From the NCBI GenBank assembly GCA_027028505.1, contig JALVJE010000071.1, forward strand, positions 1-38,733: 38,733 nt of DNA, in the 5' to 3' direction. Source of the stretch: Bacteroidales bacterium. Lineage in GTDB: Bacteria > Bacteroidota > Bacteroidia > Bacteroidales > VadinHA17. Under the pieces are notes generated by a model. The model saw nothing but the letters and a program-made list of their open reading frames with translations, was not told where the DNA came from and did not search any database. The position numbers and the translations under genes were made by a program. Positions 18,319 through 26,512 of the stretch are shown one piece after another. How positions within the stretch are numbered: position 1 is the first letter of the stretch; each line of letters begins with the position of its first letter.

Positions 18319-19602
18319 TTATATTTTCCATGGCCACATCAGCATCATGCCCGGTCCGCGGAAGAAGATCCCTGTAAGGGAGAGTACCGTATAGGTGATA
18401 AGGAAAAATACGAAGACAGCCTGTACGGTCTCGCTGGGGGCCGGGGTATATTTTTTTTTCATCCAAAAGAGATATCCTGCAAAAATGAGCGTGTAGAGGA
18501 TCAGCGGAAAGATGCCATCGCTGATGAAGAGTGGCAGGGAGGGCATCCACTGGTTGAAGTGTATCCAGTATTCATCGGCGATGATGAGCAGGGGGGTCAG
18601 GAGCAGGGCGATGCCTGCGGATACCAGGGCCATCTTTTTCCCTTTGTCCGAATAGAAGGGTACCCCCTGCTTTCTGGGACTGTAGTTGATCCAGGGCAGG
18701 TAATAAAGGAACGTCAGGAATGTGAGGGGCAGCAGGATAGCTCCCAGCAGAGGATGAAAGTGCATCAGCATCTCCTGTATGCCCATGAAATACCAGGGGG
18801 CTTTGGCGGGATTGGGACTGTAGGCGGGGTTGGCCCGTTCACGGAGGGGGGCATCCAGGAAGAGAGCCAGGATGAAGATCACGGCCAGCAGCACCAGGGC
18901 CACGGCCAGCTCCCGCACCACAAGATGGGGCACGGTATTTACCTGGCGGGTGTCGCCGGTCCGGCCTCCCGGCCGGGGCGGTATCACACCTCCTGCACGA
19001 CGAACCCTCCAGAAATGAAAGGCCATGAGGATGATCAGGGTGAGAGGCAGGATCGCGGTGTGGAAATTGAAAAAAGTGAGGAGGGTGGTGGCATTGACCT
19101 CGCTGCCACCGCGCACCCATTCTGTCACGGAGGACCCTATCACAGGAATATATCCAAGCATGCTGGTGACCACGGTCACAGCCCAGTAAGAAAGCTGGTC
19201 CCATGGCATCAGATAGCCGGTGAAGTTGGAGAAAAGGATCAGCAGGAACATCGTCAGCCCGATGACCCAGTTGCCACTGCGTACGGGAGGATGGAAAGCC
19301 CCGGTAAAAAAGACGCGCAGGAGATGCAGGAAAGCCACGATCATCAGCAGCACTCCACCCAGATGATGGATGTTGCGGACAAACTGCCCGAAAGGAACCT
19401 CCTGCTCCAGAAAAAGGATGGAGTCGTAAGCCTGCACCGGCGAAGGAACATAAACAAAACGCAGCAGGATCCCCGTGACGATCTGCAGGAGGATCAACAG
19501 AGCTGCCATCCCTCCCAGTCCGAAGGTATGGGTGTACCTGAGCGTGGAGGCCGGGAGCTGTTCCGGGTGCAGGTGGAGGATGAAGTTGGTCTTGTTTGCC
19601 AT
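18319..19602 (-). CDS. Cytochrome b (fused b6/subunit IV type) of a bc-like complex
   Basis: FVRNIHHLGGVLLMIVAFLHLLRVFFTGAF, GYLMPWDQLSYWAVTVV, FNFHTAILPLTLIILMAFHFWRVRR, NPAKAPWYFMGIQEML. Confidence 0.94.
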   Translation of the reverse strand: MANKTNFILHLHPEQLPASTLRYTHTFGLGGMAALLILLQIVTGILLRFVYVPSPVQAYDSILFLEQEVPFGQFVRNIHHLGGVLLMIVAFLHLLRVFFTGAFHPPVRSGNWVIGLTMFLLILFSNFTGYLMPWDQLSYWAVTVVTSMLGYIPVIGSSVTEWVRGGSEVNATTLLTFFNFHTAILPLTLIILMAFHFWRVRRAGGVIPPRPGGRTGDTRQVNTVPHLVVRELAVALVLLAVIFILALFLDAPLRERANPAYSPNPAKAPWYFMGIQEMLMHFHPLLGAILLPLTFLTFLYYLPWINYSPRKQGVPFYSDKGKKMALVSAGIALLLTPLLIIADEYWIHFNQWMPSLPLFISDGIFPLILYTLIFAGYLFWMKKKYTPAPSETVQAVFVFFLITYTVLSLTGIFFRGPGMMLMWPWKI

Positions 19603-19649
19603 AACGGGAGAGAGCAGGGATTGAAGATGACCGAGGATAGCCTCAGATA

Positions 19650-19657
19650 CAAAGGTA
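19650..19657 (-). promoter_or_regulatory. Bacteroidetes-type -7 element (TACCTTTG) upstream of cytochrome b
   Basis: + strand CAAAGGTA, 47 nt upstream of the cyt b start codon. Confidence 0.45.
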
Positions 19658-19764
19658 AAAAATATGTGTGTAATACGGTAAAGGGAAGCTCGAAGTGCGA
19701 TGTCGAAGCGCAGCGGAGATCCCGGCTTGTCGGGGCTCGAAGGGCGAAGGTCGAAGGTCGAAAA

Positions 19765-19827
19765 GTCTAAAAAGTCTAAAAAGTATGAAGAGTCGGAAAA
19801 GTTAGAAAAGTGGGAATAGTTAGCGAT
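19765..19827 (+). repeat. Nonamer array GTNNNAANA
   Basis: GTCTAAAAA GTCTAAAAA GTATGAAGA GTCGGAAAA GTTAGAAAA GTGGGAATA GTTAGCGAT. Confidence 0.9.
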
Positions 19828-19875
19828 GTCCTTCGGTACGCCTTTGGCTACTCAGGATCCTGAGATGAGTAGGGA

Positions 19876-19915
19876 GCGATAAAGCGATGAAGAGATGAAG
19901 CGATAAGGCGATGAT
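19876..19915 (+). repeat. Octamer array GCGATRAR
   Basis: GCGATAAA GCGATGAA GAGATGAA GCGATAAG GCGATGAT. Confidence 0.9.
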
Positions 19916-19984
19916 GCACATTAATGACCATTGTTAACTACTGAGGGACAATCTATGACAATAAGATTACACGCAGTCAGGCGT

Positions 19985-20075
19985 AAATTTCGCGACCGAA
20001 GGGAGCTAATTTCACGAGCGATAGCGAGTTAATTTCGAGAGCACCAGCGAGCTAATTTCGGCTGCGAAGCAGCAA
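19985..20075. repeat. 22/23-bp imperfect tandem repeat anchored on AATTTC
   Basis: AATTTC at 19986, 20008, 20031 and 20054 (spacing 22, 23, 23). Confidence 0.85.
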
Positions 20076-20082
20076 ATAACTT

Positions 20083-20126
20083 TTTTAACTTTTAACTCCA
20101 CACTCCACACTCCAAGTACTCCACAC
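20083..20126 (-). repeat. Heptamer array YNNNNAC
   Basis: TTTTAAC TTTTAAC TCCACAC TCCACAC TCCAAGTAC TCCACAC. Confidence 0.85.
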
Positions 20127-20169
20127 TCCCTGTTGCAGGGTGGTCACGGGCATATTTATAAAAATATGG

Positions 20170-20177
20170 TATATTTG
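20170..20177 (+). promoter_or_regulatory. Bacteroidetes-type -7 element (TATATTTG)
   Basis: TAnnTTTG match 28 bp upstream of the 20206 start codon. Confidence 0.5.
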
Positions 20178-20205
20178 TTAGGAAAAATTTTTCAGGCGAC
20201 GTGAG

Positions 20206-21114
20206 ATGAGTGGAGGGAATGGACCTACATATACTTTTTTTGTCAATCCGGTTTCGGGGCGGGGTGACTGGTACAGGATGGTGAAACGGATCCGGGCTTA
20301 CTGTCGTCGTAATGGCTGTATCCCAGAGTTCCATTTCACAGGCGATGACAAGAAGATCAGCGAGATCCTGGACAGGAAGGAGAAAGAGGGAGCGCATGTG
20401 ATCTTTGCTGTGGGAGGTGACGGTACGGTGAATCAGCTGGCCCGTCTGCTGGTGGGCAGGGATCTTGTGCTGGGCATCGTTCCCGCCGGATCGGGCAATG
20501 GTCTGGCCGGCCACCTGGGGATCTCCAGGCATCCGCGCAGGGCTTTGTCCGTGCTTAAAGACCCGCAGGTCGAAGAGATAGACTATGCCAGTATCAACGG
20601 CATTCCTTTTTTTACCACGGCCGGCGTGGGTTTTGATGCTGAGGTGACACAACATTTTAACAAAGGATCGCGGCGCGGACTGATCGGATATATAGAATCG
20701 ATCCTGAAGGTAGTACAGAATTACAGATCGGATACATACAAGCTGCAATATGATGGTCAGGAGAAGGTGGTTAACGCTTTCCTGGTCACTTTTGCCAATG
20801 CTTCCGAATACGGTGCCGGGGCTTACATCGCTCCCGATGCCGACACCTCCGATGGATACCTGGATGTGAGCGTTCTCAAACCTTTTCCCCTGACGGCCGT
20901 TCCCGGTCTGGTGCTGCGTCTCTTCACCAAAAAGATCCACCGCAGCAAGTATGTAGAGACCCTCCGTGTGCGTAACCTGAAGGTGGTGAAGGACCAGCCC
21001 GGAAACATCCATTTTGACGGGGAGGGTCATTTCCATAATGGCGAAATAGAGGTAAGCACCATCCCCGGCAAACTGAAGGTGATGACGAAGAGAAGTTCGA
21101 AGGACGAAGGGTGA
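20206..21114 (+). CDS. Diacylglycerol kinase family lipid kinase (YegS-like)
   Basis: FFVNPVSGRG, VGGDGTVNQLARLLVG, GIVPAGSGNGLAGHLGI motifs. Confidence 0.93.
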   Translation: MSGGNGPTYTFFVNPVSGRGDWYRMVKRIRAYCRRNGCIPEFHFTGDDKKISEILDRKEKEGAHVIFAVGGDGTVNQLARLLVGRDLVLGIVPAGSGNGLAGHLGISRHPRRALSVLKDPQVEEIDYASINGIPFFTTAGVGFDAEVTQHFNKGSRRGLIGYIESILKVVQNYRSDTYKLQYDGQEKVVNAFLVTFANASEYGAGAYIAPDADTSDGYLDVSVLKPFPLTAVPGLVLRLFTKKIHRSKYVETLRVRNLKVVKDQPGNIHFDGEGHFHNGEIEVSTIPGKLKVMTKRSSKDEG

Positions 21115-21392
21115 GGAAGCTCGATGCGCGATGCGCGATGCTCGAAGGTTGAAAAGTGGGAAAAGTGTGAAAAGGTGCTGGGTGCTGCCCGCCCGTCCGC
21201 CCGGACGAATGTCCATTCGGACGGGGATGAACATCCGTTCGGACGGGGGTGCTGGGTGAACCACCATTAACGACTCCCCTTTGCGAACCTTTGCGTGCTA
21301 CTTTGCGGCTCTTTGCGTAATAGCCTTTCTGTGCTGAACTGTAAGCTGTTACGGAAAGTTTCGCAAAGGATCCGCAGAGTCTCGCAAAGAAA

Positions 21393-21436
21393 ATTTAACT
21401 TTTAACTCCACACTCCAACCTCTAGGCACTCCGCAC
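21393..21436 (-). repeat. Heptamer array with the same 7-7-7-7-9-7 layout as 20083-20126
   Basis: ATTTAAC TTTTAAC TCCACAC TCCAACC TCTAGGCAC TCCGCAC. Confidence 0.85.
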
Positions 21437-21446
21437 TTCCAAAATA

Positions 21447-21508
21447 GGTATTTAAATATCTATTAAACTACCTATTTTAATAACTATTTAAATAGGTATA
21501 TTGAAATA
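21447..21508. repeat. Second AT-rich 12-mer array
   Basis: GGTATTTAAATA TCTATTAAACTA CCTATTTTAATA ACTATTTAAATA GGTATATTGAAATA. Confidence 0.85.
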
Positions 21509-21593
21509 ACGAAGGATGACCAGCGAAAGACGAATAATAGTTGAAAGGTGGCATAAACGCTCGTTCAGCCGTTTCTACCCGATTCGGCCGTCT

Positions 21594-22520
21594 CTACCCC
21601 TGATAAGGAATCCCCGAGATCTTTTGCATGGTTTTTTTCAGGAAAGAGGCTTTGATCTGTGAAAGGAAGAGGCCGGCGATGACGATGGCAATACCGGTGA
21701 TCCTTTTCAAGTCGGGGACCTCATGGAGGAGGAACCAGGCGAACAGTGCGGTAATGGCCGGGATGAGGTTGGAGAATATGTTGGTTTTGGCGGCGCCGAT
21801 GTTTTTGATCCCTATGGCAAAAAGGACAAAAGCGAAAGAGGAGGCGAAAACGGCCAGCTCGAGGATGGGCCACAGCTCCTGCAGGGAGTGCTGAACTGAA
21901 AAGACCTTACGGTAATCGAGGATGAAAAACAACGGCAGGAAAAGAAGGGCCCCGAGGGCGTTCTGCCAGGTGACCAGCGAGAGGGCGTTGTAGCGGATCG
22001 AGAGCTTTGCCATCAGCAGGGTGTAGGCCACAGCGCAGAAGACGGCGAAAAAAAGCAGTGCCACCCCCTGCCATGAAGAGACCCAGGCTCCGGGCTGGTA
22101 AAGGATGAGGAAAACACCCCCGAAGGAGAGGAACATACCTGCATAGTTCATCAGCGACAGCCGCTCCCGCAGGAAATAGTGTGCGGCAAAAGGGGTGAAG
22201 AGGGGGATGGTGGAGATGATCACGGCCCCCGTGGTGGAAGAGACGTAGGTAAGACCGTAGCTCTCTCCAATGAAATAAAGGAAAGGATTGAAGAGGGTGA
22301 GCAGGAGGATGGCTCCGCGGTCGCGTGGTTGCAGCCTTTGCAGGGCGCCGGTGGCCCGGGAGAAAAGCCAGAGCAGCAGGGCGGAGAGGAGCAGCCGGCT
22401 CATGACGATGGTCACAGGAGGGAAGTGCGTATTGGCCATCTTGAACCAGATGAACGAGAGGGCCCAGAAGATCATGGCCAGGACGATGCCGGTGTATACC
22501 CAGAAAAGCTTGTGTTTCAT
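21594..22520 (-). CDS. DMT/EamA family transporter
   Basis: Ten predicted TM segments; FWALSFIWFKMANTHFPPVTIVMSRLLLSALLLW and internally duplicated EamA pattern. Confidence 0.9.
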   Translation of the reverse strand: MKHKLFWVYTGIVLAMIFWALSFIWFKMANTHFPPVTIVMSRLLLSALLLWLFSRATGALQRLQPRDRGAILLLTLFNPFLYFIGESYGLTYVSSTTGAVIISTIPLFTPFAAHYFLRERLSLMNYAGMFLSFGGVFLILYQPGAWVSSWQGVALLFFAVFCAVAYTLLMAKLSIRYNALSLVTWQNALGALLFLPLFFILDYRKVFSVQHSLQELWPILELAVFASSFAFVLFAIGIKNIGAAKTNIFSNLIPAITALFAWFLLHEVPDLKRITGIAIVIAGLFLSQIKASFLKKTMQKISGIPYQG

Positions 22521-22581
22521 GACGCCTGAAAATCGGCGAAAGATAATCTATTTCCGGATAACCATGAACTTTCCGGAGAGT

Positions 22582-22606
22582 AGAGACGCACGATGCGTGC
22601 GTCTCT
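22582..22606. repeat. Inverted repeat AGAGACGCACG-ATG-CGTGCGTCTCT
   Basis: Perfect 11-bp arms with 3-nt loop; same family as 1920-1947. Confidence 0.95.
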
Positions 22607-22838
22607 GTTCACTCCTCACGGACCCTTTTGAGGGGCACCTTCCATCCCGAAAAGCCGGACTGCCTGCTTTGTCGGTTATGCGATGTTATGTAAGACTTTT
22701 CGATGGGATTGTTCGTCGCTGCGCTCCTCACGGACCCTTTTGGAGGCCCCCTCCAACCCCCGAAAGCCGCATACCTGCGGTATTGACCGGCTTTTTCCGT
22801 CCTGCCCCGTCCGCAAGCGGCCGGTCAGGACAAAAAAA

Positions 22839-22860
22839 GCCGCTTCCTTACGGAAACGGC
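22839..22860 (-). terminator. Intrinsic terminator of tRNA-His
   Basis: Minus strand GCCGtTTCCgtaaGGAAgCGGC followed by TTTTTTT (22838..22832). Confidence 0.75.
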
Positions 22861-22872
22861 TTTCGGGGGTTG

Positions 22873-22947
22873 GGTGGAAGATGGGACTCGAACCCACGAC
22901 TCCTGGAACCACAATCCAGTGCTCTAACCAACTGAGCTACATCCACC
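22873..22947 (-). tRNA. tRNA-His (anticodon GTG)
   Basis: Minus strand GGTGGATGTAGCTCAGTTGGTTAGAGCACTGGATTGTGGTTCCAGGAGTCGTGGGTTCGAGTCCCATCTTCCACC; anticodon loop TTGTGGT and G-1:C73 pair fit tRNA-His. Confidence 0.93.
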
Positions 22948-23157
22948 GTATATCACAGCAAAAGAACATTCTCTTTTAGGGCATGCAAAGATAAGGATAT
23001 TTTTATTTTTCAAAAAATAATCATCCTGCTTAAAAAGATGCGGTGGAAGATTTTCATGTCCCTGTATTTTACAGATTGAATTATTCTTAGTATTTTACAG
23101 TTGTGAAATGAGATAACCACTTCTTCGCTTGAATATTAACCTGAAACACCTTCACCT

Positions 23158-24123
23158 ATGGCACTTTCACGCAGAGATTTCTTACGCAACGCTGTTCTGA
23201 CGGGTGCCGGGGCAGCGCTGGCTCCCTCCCTCCTCAGCTCCTGCACGGACGGTTCCGGTCTTTTTTTCAAGATTTCCCTGGCCCAGTGGTCGCTCCACAG
23301 GGCTTTTTTTGGCGAACCTATTCACTGGGAACTCCTGCAGACGGACCCGGATGCGATCCTGCAGGGTAAACTGGACCCGCTCGATTTCCCGGTCATCGCC
23401 CGCCGCGATTATGGCATTGATGCGGTGGAGTATGTGAACACCTTTTATTTTTCCAAGGCCCGTGACAAGAAATACCTGACGGAGCTGAAAAAACGCAGTG
23501 AGGGCGAGGGGGTGTACAATAACCTGATCATGTGTGACGCCGAAGGCAATCTCGGCGATCCGGATCCGGAGAAGAGACAGCAGGCGGTGGAGAACCATCA
23601 CAAATGGGTGGAAGCCGCCGCTTTCCTGGGATGCCGGCACATACGGGTGAATGCCCGCAGCCAGGGTAGCTGGGATGAGCAGATGAAACTGGCTGCCGAA
23701 GGCCTCAGGAAACTATGTGAGTATGCGGATCCATACAATATCAATATACTGGTGGAGAATCACGGGGGGCTCTCCAGCAACGGCGAGTGGTTGACGGGAG
23801 TGATGAAGATGGTGGATCATCCCCGTATCGGGACGCTGCCGGATTTCGGGAATTTCCGCATTAGCGAAACCGAGACCTACGACCGCTACAAAGGCGTGAA
23901 GGAGATGATGCCCTGGGCCAAAGGGGTCAGCGCCAAGACGCATGATTTCGATGCAAAAGGCAATGAGAAGGAGATGGATTACTACCGGCTGCTCAAGATC
24001 GTTAAGGACGCCGGATACCGGGATTATATCGGCATAGAGTATGAAGGGAGCCTGCTGAGTGAGGATGAAGGTATCCGGGCTACAAAAGCATTGCTGGAGA
24101 GAACGGGTGCGAGGCTGAGCTGA
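23158..24123 (+). CDS. Sugar phosphate isomerase/epimerase (xylose-isomerase-like TIM barrel), Tat-type lipoprotein
   Basis: [29 protein letters not shown] signal; [30 protein letters not shown]. Confidence 0.85.
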   Translation: MALSRRDFLRNAVLTGAGAALAPSLLSSCTDGSGLFFKISLAQWSLHRAFFGEPIHWELLQTDPDAILQGKLDPLDFPVIARRDYGIDAVEYVNTFYFSKARDKKYLTELKKRSEGEGVYNNLIMCDAEGNLGDPDPEKRQQAVENHHKWVEAAAFLGCRHIRVNARSQGSWDEQMKLAAEGLRKLCEYADPYNINILVENHGGLSSNGEWLTGVMKMVDHPRIGTLPDFGNFRISETETYDRYKGVKEMMPWAKGVSAKTHDFDAKGNEKEMDYYRLLKIVKDAGYRDYIGIEYEGSLLSEDEGIRATKALLERTGARLS

Positions 24124-24265
24124 GACTTCTCAGGCGGGATGGTCCGGGAGGCGGACCCTCCGGGATGGCCGGGGAAAATTCTATCCAGGGAAAGATCTTT
24201 TTCCGGGATAGGCATGTATTTTGCATGGCTCTTAAATTAAATGCACTTTTACAAAAAATCCTGCG

Positions 24266-25609
24266 TTGAAGTTTCCAAAGCTGTTAAATAATATTTCAGG
24301 GCTCCAGCTGTACCAGATCATGCGGTTCAGCGCCTTCCTGTTCATCAGCATTATCTTCACGAAGATAGGTCTCAGCAAGCATGACATCGGTCTTTTTGAG
24401 GTGTTCATGTTCATCGCCAGCATCGTCAGCTTTTTCTGGGTGAGCGGTCTGGTGCAGTCGTTCCTGCCCCTGTATCACAGCAACCATACGTATGATGTGA
24501 CGGGGGAGCACGAAGAGGAGAGATCACCCGAGATCTTCAATGCTTTCCTGTTATTGTCCTTTTTCAGTTTTGTGGCTTTCGTTTTCGGGTTGATCATCAA
24601 GCACAATTTTTCGGTCTTTCACATCCATGGTAACGTGCCTTTTTTCAATTTGTTGCTGTTGTACGTTCTGCTCAGCAACCCTACGATCCTGGTGGAATAC
24701 ATCTATCTTCTGAAGAACAAGCCGGGGATGATCGTGCGTTACGGGGCGATCACCTATCTGATACAGCTGGCCATCGTGACCCTGCCGGTGGTCTTCGGCA
24801 AGCCGATCATCTGGGCCATCTATGGCATGCTGGCGACGGTTGTCATGCGCTTTGTCTGGCTGGGGGTGTTGCTGGTACGCTATGCCGAGTTCCGTATATC
24901 CGTTCCTTTCATGCGGGAGCATCTCTCCCTGGGGGCTCCGTTGATCCTGAGCACCCTGCTCAGCGGATCGGCCCAGTACCTTGACGGGGTGATCGTCACC
25001 AGCAAGTTCTCGGCCGATACTTTTGCCGTTTTCCGTTACGGGGCCAAGGAGCTGCCCCTGACCCTTATGCTGGCGGCAGGTCTGAGCAATGCCATGCTGC
25101 CTGAGTTTGGGCGGAAAGACCGGTTCAGGGAAAACCTGAGGAAACTGCGGCACAAGTCCATGCGCCTGATGAACACCCTCTTCCCCCTCTCCATCGTCAT
25201 CATGCTCTTCAGCCGCTGGCTTTACGTGCATATCTTTACACCCGCCTTCATCCGCAGTGCCGATGTTTTCATGGTTTACCTGATGCTGATCATCCCGCGT
25301 CTCGTTTTTCCGCAGACAATTCTCATCGGGGAGAAGAAGACCCGGGTCGTGCTGGTTGCCTCGTTCATAGGCGTCATTTTCAATATAATCCTGAGTCTCT
25401 ACCTGTTGCAGTTCTACAATGTGGTGGGTATCGCCCTGGCCACGGTCGTTGTATTTATCTTTGAAAAGGGCCTCCTGATCTTTTACCTTTATGTGAAAGA
25501 AGGAATATCTCCGGGGCAATACATTCCCGTGAAGCATGTGCTTGCCTGGTCGGCGCTGATCATCCTGGAATTTGTTCTGATCGACCACCGTATCATCAAT
25601 CTGGTATAG
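24266..25609 (+). CDS. Polysaccharide biosynthesis/flippase-like membrane protein (MATE/MOP type)
   Basis: 447-aa multi-TM ORF from a TTG start; LSLGAPLILSTLLSGSAQYLDGVIVTSKFSADTFAVFRYGAKELPL pattern. Confidence 0.8.
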   Translation: MKFPKLLNNISGLQLYQIMRFSAFLFISIIFTKIGLSKHDIGLFEVFMFIASIVSFFWVSGLVQSFLPLYHSNHTYDVTGEHEEERSPEIFNAFLLLSFFSFVAFVFGLIIKHNFSVFHIHGNVPFFNLLLLYVLLSNPTILVEYIYLLKNKPGMIVRYGAITYLIQLAIVTLPVVFGKPIIWAIYGMLATVVMRFVWLGVLLVRYAEFRISVPFMREHLSLGAPLILSTLLSGSAQYLDGVIVTSKFSADTFAVFRYGAKELPLTLMLAAGLSNAMLPEFGRKDRFRENLRKLRHKSMRLMNTLFPLSIVIMLFSRWLYVHIFTPAFIRSADVFMVYLMLIIPRLVFPQTILIGEKKTRVVLVASFIGVIFNIILSLYLLQFYNVVGIALATVVVFIFEKGLLIFYLYVKEGISPGQYIPVKHVLAWSALIILEFVLIDHRIINLV

Positions 25610-25665
25610 ATTTTGTAGCTTCCTGCCTGCCCTCGCGGGAGGGTATAGATTTCGAATGAAACTTA

Positions 25666-25673
25666 TATCTTTG
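25666..25673 (+). promoter_or_regulatory. Bacteroidetes-type -7 element (TATCTTTG)
   Basis: TAnnTTTG match 31 bp upstream of the 25704 ATG. Confidence 0.5.
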
Positions 25674-25703
25674 CAGGATCAGTTTGTCAAAAAAAAATGA
25701 ACT

Positions 25704-26450
25704 ATGAATACAGTAGCAGCGAGCGGCAATCCCGCTCTCAATGAGAAGGTTTTTAAGAAATATGCGATAGGTGCCGACCGGGAAGTGATGACGGTCGGAG
25801 GGACGGTCAACAAGACCTTTCTTTTGTTCTTACTGCTCATCGCCTCGGCGGCGTGGGTATGGAACCGGTTTGTGACTACCGGCGGAGGTACGGGCCTGAT
25901 GTGGGTTGGGTTTATCGGTGGTTTCATCCTGGCAATGATCACTGCCTTCAAGGTGGAGTGGTCGCCATATACGGCGCCGGTGTATGCGGTTTTCGAGGGG
26001 CTGGCCCTGGGTGGACTCTCTGCTTTTTTTGAGGCGATGTATCCCGGTATCGTGATGAAAGCCGTGGCGCTGACTTTCGGCGTTTTCTTCATGATGCTTT
26101 TCCTCTACCGGTCGCAGATCATCAAGCCTACCCAGCGTTTTACCATGGGAGTAGTGGCTGCCACCGGCGGTATTGCGCTGGTCTATCTGGTGAGCTGGAT
26201 CGCCTCCCTGTTCGGAGCCTCCCTGGGTTTTCTCAACAGCGGCTCCGGCCTCTCCATCGGCCTGAGCCTTTTTATCGTAGGCATCGCGGCACTCAATCTG
26301 GTGCTGGATTTTGCCTTTATTGACCGGGCCTCGGCCGCCGGCGCTCCGAAATTTATGGAGTGGTATGGAGGATTCGGGCTGATGGTCACCCTGGTATGGC
26401 TTTATATTGAGATCCTGAGGCTCCTGGCCAACCTGGCCAACCGCCAGTGA
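25704..26450 (+). CDS. Bax inhibitor-1/YccA family protein
   Basis: Seven-TM YccA-like protein, YTAPVYAVFEGLALGGLSAFFE and LDFAFIDRASAAGAPKFMEWYGGFGLMVTLVWLYIEILRLL. Confidence 0.92.
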   Translation: MNTVAASGNPALNEKVFKKYAIGADREVMTVGGTVNKTFLLFLLLIASAAWVWNRFVTTGGGTGLMWVGFIGGFILAMITAFKVEWSPYTAPVYAVFEGLALGGLSAFFEAMYPGIVMKAVALTFGVFFMMLFLYRSQIIKPTQRFTMGVVAATGGIALVYLVSWIASLFGASLGFLNSGSGLSIGLSLFIVGIAALNLVLDFAFIDRASAAGAPKFMEWYGGFGLMVTLVWLYIEILRLLANLANRQ

Positions 26451-26512
26451 TCCTTCTCCTGCCCGGGTGGGTGTAATATCCTCCGGTGGGATAAAAACAG
26501 AAAAAAAAGCAC

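Noticed and set aside
22613-22947. Genomic island inserted at tRNA-His
   Set aside because: No integrase and no att direct repeat matching the tRNA 3' end; the flanks are ordinary genes.
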